From Euzebyaceae bacterium (GTDB lineage: Bacteria; Actinomycetota; Nitriliruptoria; Euzebyales; Egibacteraceae), in NCBI GenBank assembly GCA_013698135.1, contig JACCVM010000040.1, positions 1 through 9,835 on the forward strand: DNA of 9,835 nucleotides. The letters run 5' to 3'. Shown here piece by piece: positions 5,474-9,835 of this stretch (position 1 is its first letter; each line of letters begins with the position of its first letter). The notes beneath the pieces are model-generated. The model was not told where the DNA came from, did no database searches, and worked only from the letters and a program-made list of their open reading frames with translations. A program made the position numbers and the translations under genes.

Positions 5474-6118
5474 CGGTAGGCGGGGCGGCAGTCCCAGCCG
5501 CTCGGGCGGAATGGTGATGAACAAGCCCTCAGCGTCGCAGATCACGTCGTCGCCGTGGGTCATCTCGGCGACCATGAACAGCTTGCGCCCGGAGCGCTCC
5601 CGCAGCCGCGCGCGTACCGAGACGTCCAATCCGACCGGTACCGGCGCGCGGTAGTTGACTGTCAGCCTGCCGGTGAACGCCGGGACGCGGTGCACCACCA
5701 GGACGTAGCCCATCACGTCGTCGAACACGGCGGCCACGATGCCGCCGTGGGCGCGCCCCGGTGCCCCTTCGAAGGCCGGGCCGAGGTTGAACTCGGCGAC
5801 CGCCTCCTAGCCGTCGCGGCGGACGTGGATGCCGACGCCCATCGGGTTTGCCTGACCGGAGACGACGCACTCGGGGAAGTGGCTCATCGGCGCGCCGTCG
5901 GCGGGCGGCCGCTCCCACAGGCGCCGCTTCATCACCTCGACGGGACGGCTGCGCGCGGTCTGGGTCTCCACGCCCGCGGCGGTCGCGTCGGCCAGCTCGG
6001 CGATCCGCACCAGCAGGGCAGCGCCCGCCTCGTGACCCACCACGGCGTGACCGAGACGCCGCAGCGCCGCGGCCGCCTGCCCGCGCGCACGATCCAGGTC
6101 CATCGCCACGTCGCTCAC
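5270..6118 (-). pseudogene. PaaI-family thioesterase interrupted by an in-frame amber stop
   Basis: One continuous minus-strand frame, starting at GTG 6118, encodes a helical N-terminal part (about 75 residues), then MSHFPECVVSGQANPMGVGI, a TAG at 5809-5807, and directly after it a PaaI hotdog core with GRAHGG, AAVFDDVMG, LTVNYRAPVPVG and a closing AEGLFITIPPERLG. The two halves fit with no frameshift, so only one codon separates this from an intact gene; the residue before the next Glu was probably Glu (GAG to TAG). The first piece has 103 residues and lacks the HGG active site. The frame then continues past the expected end (near 5490) to 5270, antisense to the transglycosylase gene. The start overlaps the HAD stop as GTGA, so translation is coupled. 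Decay, sequence error or read-through are the options; I favour decay or error. Confidence 0.75.
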
Positions 6119-6978
6119 CGGACGCCTTCGGGCATCGGCCGGCGCTGGCGGCACCGCTGGTAGGCCAGCCAGCCGGCGACCGCGACCGCCCCCACCGCGC
6201 CGGCTCCCGCCATCATCTCGCCGGCCGGCGGGAGCATCAACAGGCGGCTGCGCATGGCCACCGGCCGTACGAAGTCGCTGCAGTTCCAGCCGCGCTGCCG
6301 GCCGATACGGCGTAACGGGCGATCAGGGTTGACGACCACGGGATGGCCGACCGCCTCCAGCATCGGCAGGTCGGTGATGGAGTCGGAGTAGGCGTAGCTG
6401 GCCTCCAGGTCGATGCCGCGCGCCGCGGCCTCGGCGCGAATGGCGACTGCCTTGTCCTCGCCGTAGCAGTAGAAGTCCAAGGTGCCGTCGTACCTGCCGT
6501 TGGCATCGATGCCCGGCCGCGTCGCCACGACATGGTCCACGCCGAGGTACTCGGCCAGCGGCTTGACGACCTCGATGCCCGACGACGACACCAGGTACAG
6601 GTCGTGTCCTGCCCGCTTGTGATGATCGAACAGCTCTAGCGCCTCGGCGTAGATCAGCGGCTCGATCGTCTCCTGGATCGTCTCGCGCACGAGACGCTGC
6701 ACCCGCTCGGCATCCCAGCCGCGTGTCAGCTCCAGCAGCAAGACACGGGCGCGCTCCATCCGTCCCGCGCTGGCTCCAAACAACCGGAGGATCAGCTGGC
6801 CGTAGGCGCCCTTGAGGACCACTGCGGGCGAAATGAGCCCGTCTTTGTACAGCGGGCGGCCGAGGGCCAGGGTCGGGGACTTGGCGACCACCGTCTTGTC
6901 GAGGTCGAAGAAGGCGGCCTGGCGGGCCGGACGGCGCTCGGGCGGGGGAATCGTCGCCACACCTTCGGGTTCCGCCAT
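6115..6978 (-). CDS. HAD-superfamily subfamily IB phosphatase (SerB-like)
   Basis: This 287-residue protein has all the HAD motifs: nucleophile motif FFDLDKTV (23-30; D25 nucleophile, D27), motif II LVSSSG (129-134), motif III lysine GEDKA (K176), and motif IV AYSDSITDLPML (D199, D203). The alpha-helical cap with ERVQRLVRETIQETI is that of the HAD-IB (TIGR01490-like) family. The residues after about 250 form a Gly/Ala hydrophobic helix (about 254-274) and a basic tail, so it may be anchored to the membrane. The natural substrate is unknown; relatives act on phosphoserine or lipid phosphates. I chose the ATG at 6978 because TACGCT lies 7 bases upstream and the protein otherwise gains an unsupported extension to 7032. 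It is divergent from ssd, as Rv3661 is from Rv3660c in M. tuberculosis. Its stop overlaps the thioesterase start. Confidence 0.87.
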   Translation of the reverse strand: MAEPEGVATIPPPERRPARQAAFFDLDKTVVAKSPTLALGRPLYKDGLISPAVVLKGAYGQLILRLFGASAGRMERARVLLLELTRGWDAERVQRLVRETIQETIEPLIYAEALELFDHHKRAGHDLYLVSSSGIEVVKPLAEYLGVDHVVATRPGIDANGRYDGTLDFYCYGEDKAVAIRAEAAARGIDLEASYAYSDSITDLPMLEAVGHPVVVNPDRPLRRIGRQRGWNCSDFVRPVAMRSRLLMLPPAGEMMAGAGAVGAVAVAGWLAYQRCRQRRPMPEGVR

Positions 6979-6985
6979 GGATCGC

Positions 6986-6991
6986 AGCGTA
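6986..6991 (-). promoter_or_regulatory. -10 element (TACGCT) of a probable leaderless promoter for the HAD phosphatase
   Basis: On the minus strand TACGCT is followed by 7 bases and the ATG at 6978, with no ribosome binding site. This is the fourth gene in the window with this spacing. Confidence 0.45.
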
Positions 6992-7074
6992 GCGCGACGG
7001 TGCGGCCCGGCAGGGGGCCGCAAGCCGTCCACAGCACCGCGGAGATTCTCGGCACGTCGCTCGTCGCCCGGCCA

Positions 7075-7080
7075 TAGCGT
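7075..7080 (+). promoter_or_regulatory. Possible -10 element (TAGCGT) for the Tad operon
   Basis: TAGCGT is the only TANNNT match I see in the short leader before ssd. It would start transcription near 7087, 27 bases before the ATG at 7114. No -35 is visible. The evidence is weak. Confidence 0.3.
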
Positions 7081-7113
7081 CGCCGTCGAACTCGCGTTCC
7101 CCGCCGGGGAGCC

Positions 7114-8046
7114 ATGGCGTTTGGAGTGGGGATGCGACGTCTGGAGGACCTGCCGGTTCGTGTCGAGCTGCCAGGGGCGCTCGGCGAGGAGGTCGCCGCC
7201 TTCGTCGAGGGTGAGGCTGGCTGGCAGGTGGTCGGCGACGACGGACCGCTGATGCCGGTGCTGACGGTGGCGACAGGTTTGCGGCCGGGCGTCGCGACGG
7301 TGGTGGTGACCGACGGCCCCGCCGACCAGGCGGCGGTGCGCAGCGCGTTACTCGGCGGGGCGTTGGACGTCGTCGCGTGGCCACAGGAGCGGGCGCGGCT
7401 GCTGGAGGCGCCGTTGCGGATTCGCGCCACCCCCGTCGGCGGGCACGCCCCAGCGGTGTGCCGGGTCGCCGGGGCTGGCGGCGGGGCGGGCACGTCGACG
7501 ATCGCGCTGACGGTCGCGGCACTGGCGGGATGGTCGGGACGGCGGGCGCTGGTCATCGGTGGCGACGATCTGTTGGCGCTGGCGGGGTTCCCGCCATGGC
7601 GAGGCCCCGGTGCCGCTGAGCTGGCCGTGCTGGACGTCGCTGACGCGGCGGCCGAGGTCGCCGGCCTTGTTCTGCCGGTTCCCGCCATCGACGGGCTGGG
7701 CGTGCTGGGTGGGGGCGGCCTGGTCAGCGATGTCGCGGGTTGGCCCGCCGACCTCGTGGTCGTCGACGAGCGGGTGCCGGCGACCCTGCAGCACGCCGAC
7801 GTGGTGGTCGCGCGCGCGGATACAAGCCTGCGAGCCGTCGTCGGAGCGACGGGACAGGTGCTGGTCAACGGAGACGGCCCGCTGGACGGCGCGGGGATTC
7901 GCCGGATGCTGGGCCGCTCGCCGACGGGACGGCTGCCGGCGTCGGCCCGCGTCGCCCGGGCCGGTGTTGCGGGGCGGGTGCCGTCGGGGCTACCAGGGTC
8001 GTGGGTGGCCCAGCTGCGCTCGCTGTTGGAAGGCGGGCCGCGATGA
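7114..8046 (+). CDS. ssd: Septum-site determining protein Ssd / TadZ-like ATPase homologue with degenerate P-loop
   Basis: This protein has 310 residues (304 if it starts at ATG 7132, which has the better ribosome binding site, GGAG 5 bases away). Residues 15-105 form a receiver-like alpha/beta part. After it comes a MinD/ParA-type core, with a Walker A-like turn AGAGGGAGTSTIA (119-131), LVIGGDD (146-152) and a Walker B-like strand ADLVVVDE (212-219). Both lysines of the MinD-type KGGxGKT motif are missing. This combination, the position at the head of a tad operon and the divergent HAD gene match Ssd (Rv3660c) of M. tuberculosis. TadZ/CpaE proteins place the pilus machinery at the cell pole, and Ssd also affects septum formation. 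It overlaps tadA by ATGA. The family is fairly sure; ATPase activity is doubtful. Confidence 0.82.
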   Translation: MAFGVGMRRLEDLPVRVELPGALGEEVAAFVEGEAGWQVVGDDGPLMPVLTVATGLRPGVATVVVTDGPADQAAVRSALLGGALDVVAWPQERARLLEAPLRIRATPVGGHAPAVCRVAGAGGGAGTSTIALTVAALAGWSGRRALVIGGDDLLALAGFPPWRGPGAAELAVLDVADAAAEVAGLVLPVPAIDGLGVLGGGGLVSDVAGWPADLVVVDERVPATLQHADVVVARADTSLRAVVGATGQVLVNGDGPLDGAGIRRMLGRSPTGRLPASARVARAGVAGRVPSGLPGSWVAQLRSLLEGGPR

Positions 8047-9176
8047 GCGCGGGCTTGCAGCTGGAGCGGGTGCGCCGGCGGGTTGCCGAGGACCCGGCAC
8101 TGGGCACGACGGCCGACGTGCCGCCGGCGTTGGCGACCGTGCGCTCCGCGGTGGCCCGGGCGGTGCGCCAGGAGGGCGTCCTGCTGCCGCCCGACGAGCT
8201 CGCCCGCTTGGTCCGCGAGGTCACCGACGCGCTGGCGGGCCTTGGTCCCGCCCAGCCGCTGCTGCGCGACCCAGCCGTGACCGACGTGCTGGTCAATGGC
8301 CCCGACGAGGTGTGGGTGGAACGCGACGGGCGACTGGAGCGCACCACCGTGCGCTTCGCCGACGCCGCGGCCGTGCACGCGGCGGCGCTGCGGACGCTAG
8401 CGCCGCTGGGTCTGCGCCTGGATCGTGGACGCCCGTGGGTCGACGCACGGCTACCCGACGGCAGCCGGCTGCACGCCCTGCTGCCGCCGCTGGCCCCCGG
8501 CGGGCCGGTGATCTCGGTCCGTCGCTTCGCCGCCGTCAACCACACCTGGGAGGCGTTGGAGCGATCCGGCGCCGTGCCCGTGGAGGCCGCGACGTTGCTG
8601 CGCCAGGCAGTGGCAGCCCGCCGAGCGCTCGTCTGCTGCGGTCGGACGGGAACGGGCAAGACCACGCTGCTCAACCTGCTGCTGGCCGAGGTGAGCGACG
8701 ACGAACGGGTGCTGATCATCGAGGACGCGCCTGAGCTGCGTCCCCGCTGCCGCCACGTCGTGCGGCTGGAGTCGCGTCCGCCCAACGCCGAGGGCGCCGG
8801 GGAGGTGACCATCCGCGACCTGGTGCGCCAGGCCCTGCGGATGCGGCCCGACCGCATCGTGGTCGGGGAGGTCCGCGGCGTCGAGGTGGTCGACATGCTG
8901 CAGGCCCTGGCCACCGGCCATGAAGGCTGCATGACGACGGTCCACGCCCGCGCCGCCGACGAGGCGCTGGTTCGCCTGGAAGGCATGGCGCTGTTGGCGG
9001 GACTGCCGCTGTCCGCGGCCAGGGCACAGCTCGCGGTCGGCCTCGACCTGCTGGCCGTCCTGTCGCGCGGACCGGACGGGCGACGCGGGCTGGTGCAGAT
9101 CGCGCAGGTGCAGCCCCGCGACGGCGACGGGCCGCTGCGTGTGCGTCAGCTGTGGCAGCGGGAGTCCTGGACGTGA
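8043..9176 (+). CDS. tadA: TadA/CpaF-type secretion ATPase of the Flp/Tad pilus
   Basis: This 377-residue protein carries every hallmark of the type II/IV secretion (VirB11-like) ATPases. The N-terminal domain includes ITDVLVNGPDEVWVERDG-like residues (about 79-97). It is followed by Walker A GRTGTGKTT (200-208), the Asp box VLIIEDAPEL (223-232), Walker B RPDRIVVGEVRG (268-279) and the His box TGHEGCMTTVHAR (291-303). Members form cytosolic hexamers that drive pilin extraction from the membrane and pilus assembly. The length fits the short actinobacterial TadA. It starts at ATG 8043 inside the ssd stop (ATGA) and its stop overlaps the tadB GTG, so the three are one translationally coupled operon. 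All catalytic residues are present. Confidence 0.95.
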   Translation: MSAGLQLERVRRRVAEDPALGTTADVPPALATVRSAVARAVRQEGVLLPPDELARLVREVTDALAGLGPAQPLLRDPAVTDVLVNGPDEVWVERDGRLERTTVRFADAAAVHAAALRTLAPLGLRLDRGRPWVDARLPDGSRLHALLPPLAPGGPVISVRRFAAVNHTWEALERSGAVPVEAATLLRQAVAARRALVCCGRTGTGKTTLLNLLLAEVSDDERVLIIEDAPELRPRCRHVVRLESRPPNAEGAGEVTIRDLVRQALRMRPDRIVVGEVRGVEVVDMLQALATGHEGCMTTVHARAADEALVRLEGMALLAGLPLSAARAQLAVGLDLLAVLSRGPDGRRGLVQIAQVQPRDGDGPLRVRQLWQRESWT

Positions 9177-9835
9177 CCCGGGCAGCCGGCGCAGACCAGG
9201 TCATGTACACCGAGCTGCAGGCCGCGCTGGAGGCTGGCGCCGCACCCACCCAGGCACTGACGGCCGTCGCGGCCGACGGTGTGCTGGCCGCGGTGGCGCG
9301 AGAGCTGCGCTTGGGCCGCTCGCTGGGTGATGCCGCTCGGACGGTGCAGACGGGACATCCCGCCGCAGATCTGTTGGTGCGGGCGCTGGCGGTCGCCGAG
9401 CTGACCGGTGCGGGGGCGGCTCAAGCGACCGAGCAGTCTCTGGCGGCCGTCCGCGACGAGGCGTCGCTGCAGCGGCTGATCGAGGTCCGCACCAGCCAGG
9501 CGCGGGGCGCGGCGATCATCCTCGCCGCCCTGCCACCCGTCGCCTGGGTACTGTTCGTCGCCGCCGACCGTGCGACCTTGCGCTTCTACCTGACTGCGGC
9601 AGGTGCGCTCAGCGGGCTACTGGCGGTCGCGCTCGGGGCGTCGGCGTGGTGGTGCATGCGCCGGCTGGTGACCAAGGCCGCCGGCGAAGCGTTGACCGCC
9701 GATCCGCTCGCCGCCACCCCGCCGCCCCGTGACTGGACGCGCGTCGCCGCCCTGGCCGTTCCCGTCCTGCTCGTCGGCGCGCTGACGGTCGGACCGGGCT
9801 TGGCTGTCGTGGTCGCCGTCGCCGTCGCCGCGGTG
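9173..9835 (+). CDS. tadB: TadB-like inner-membrane protein of the Tad pilus (partial, runs off the window)
   Basis: A GTG at 9173 overlapping the tadA stop (GTGA) opens a frame with no stop to the window end (221 codons). It begins with a short cytosolic part containing LQAALEAGAAPTQALTAVA and GRSLGDAARTVQTGHPAADLLVRALAVAELTGAG, which matches the T2SSF (GspF/TadB) helical repeat. It continues to QRLIEVRTSQARGAAIILAALPPVAWVLF, with a first membrane helix at about residues 120-140. A second lies at about 147-168 (AAGALSGLLAVALGASAWW), and a third begins near 197. TadB pairs with TadC to form the platform that TadA acts on. It lacks the N-terminal membrane helices of longer TadB proteins, as in the short mycobacterial form. 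The C-terminus is unseen. Confidence 0.82.
   Translation, partial: MTRAAGADQVMYTELQAALEAGAAPTQALTAVAADGVLAAVARELRLGRSLGDAARTVQTGHPAADLLVRALAVAELTGAGAAQATEQSLAAVRDEASLQRLIEVRTSQARGAAIILAALPPVAWVLFVAADRATLRFYLTAAGALSGLLAVALGASAWWCMRRLVTKAAGEALTADPLAATPPPRDWTRVAALAVPVLLVGALTVGPGLAVVVAVAVAAV

Noticed and set aside
5807..5809. TAG in the thioesterase as a selenocysteine codon
   Set aside because: Some actinobacteria are known to use UAG for selenocysteine, but the tRNA here has anticodon UCA, which reads UGA. The position in the thioesterase is also not expected to be a Cys/Sec, and no SECIS-like hairpin was evident.
6792..8378. 528-codon minus-strand open frame opposite ssd and tadA
   Set aside because: Its composition is Ser/Pro/Thr/Arg-rich with no recognisable domain. 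It is a shadow of the high-GC tad genes.

Overview
The window is GC-rich and gene-dense, and looks like chromosomal DNA of an actinobacterium (Actinomycetota). Four things point that way. There is a bacterial proteasome activator (Bpa) with its GQYL tail. A PAC2-family protein is encoded nearby. An Ssd/TadZ-TadA-TadB (Flp/Tad pilus) operon lies divergent to a SerB-like HAD phosphatase, the same arrangement as the Rv3658c-Rv3661 region of Mycobacterium tuberculosis. Several genes also appear to be leaderless. Codon third positions are strongly G/C throughout. I cannot assign a genus.

Layout. Positions 2-94 (minus) hold a selenocysteine tRNA (selC, anticodon UCA), so the organism probably makes selenoproteins, although no selA, selB, selD or selenoprotein gene is visible here. 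Positions 228-1292 (minus) hold a two-gene toxin-antitoxin-like module, a ribbon-helix-helix protein followed by a Fic-domain protein. An inverted repeat in front of it is a candidate autoregulatory operator. Positions 1396-4021 hold PAC2 (+), a small PaaI-type hotdog thioesterase (-), a thioredoxin-TPR protein of CnoX/chaperedoxin type (+) and Bpa (+), which reads as a protein quality-control neighbourhood. Positions 4103-5473 hold a SnoaL/NTF2-like protein and a secreted LysM-LysM-transglycosylase with a good promoter and ribosome binding site.

Positions 5270-6978 (minus) hold a HAD-IB phosphatase translationally coupled to a second PaaI-type thioesterase. That thioesterase has an in-frame amber stop just before its HGG active-site motif, and its reading frame runs about 200 bases antisense into the transglycosylase gene. 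It is probably a pseudogene, unless the base is a sequencing error. Positions 7114-9835 (+) hold the start of a Tad pilus operon: ssd/tadZ, tadA and tadB, joined by 4-base ATGA and GTGA overlaps, with tadB running off the window.

No insertion sequence, CRISPR array, prophage or clearly new multi-gene system is visible. The best leads are the interrupted thioesterase, the non-canonical tRNA-Sec arm, the Fic/RHH pair without a recognisable inhibitory motif, the repeated leaderless promoter pattern (TANNNT, 6-7 bases, ATG), and the co-location of PAC2, thioredoxin-TPR and Bpa. No gene-free stretch exceeds 300 bases. The largest gaps are 4457-4624 (hairpin, promoter and RBS), 6979-7113 (divergent promoters) and 95-227 (upstream of selC, where I see only a 6-base inverted repeat, 97-102/121-126).
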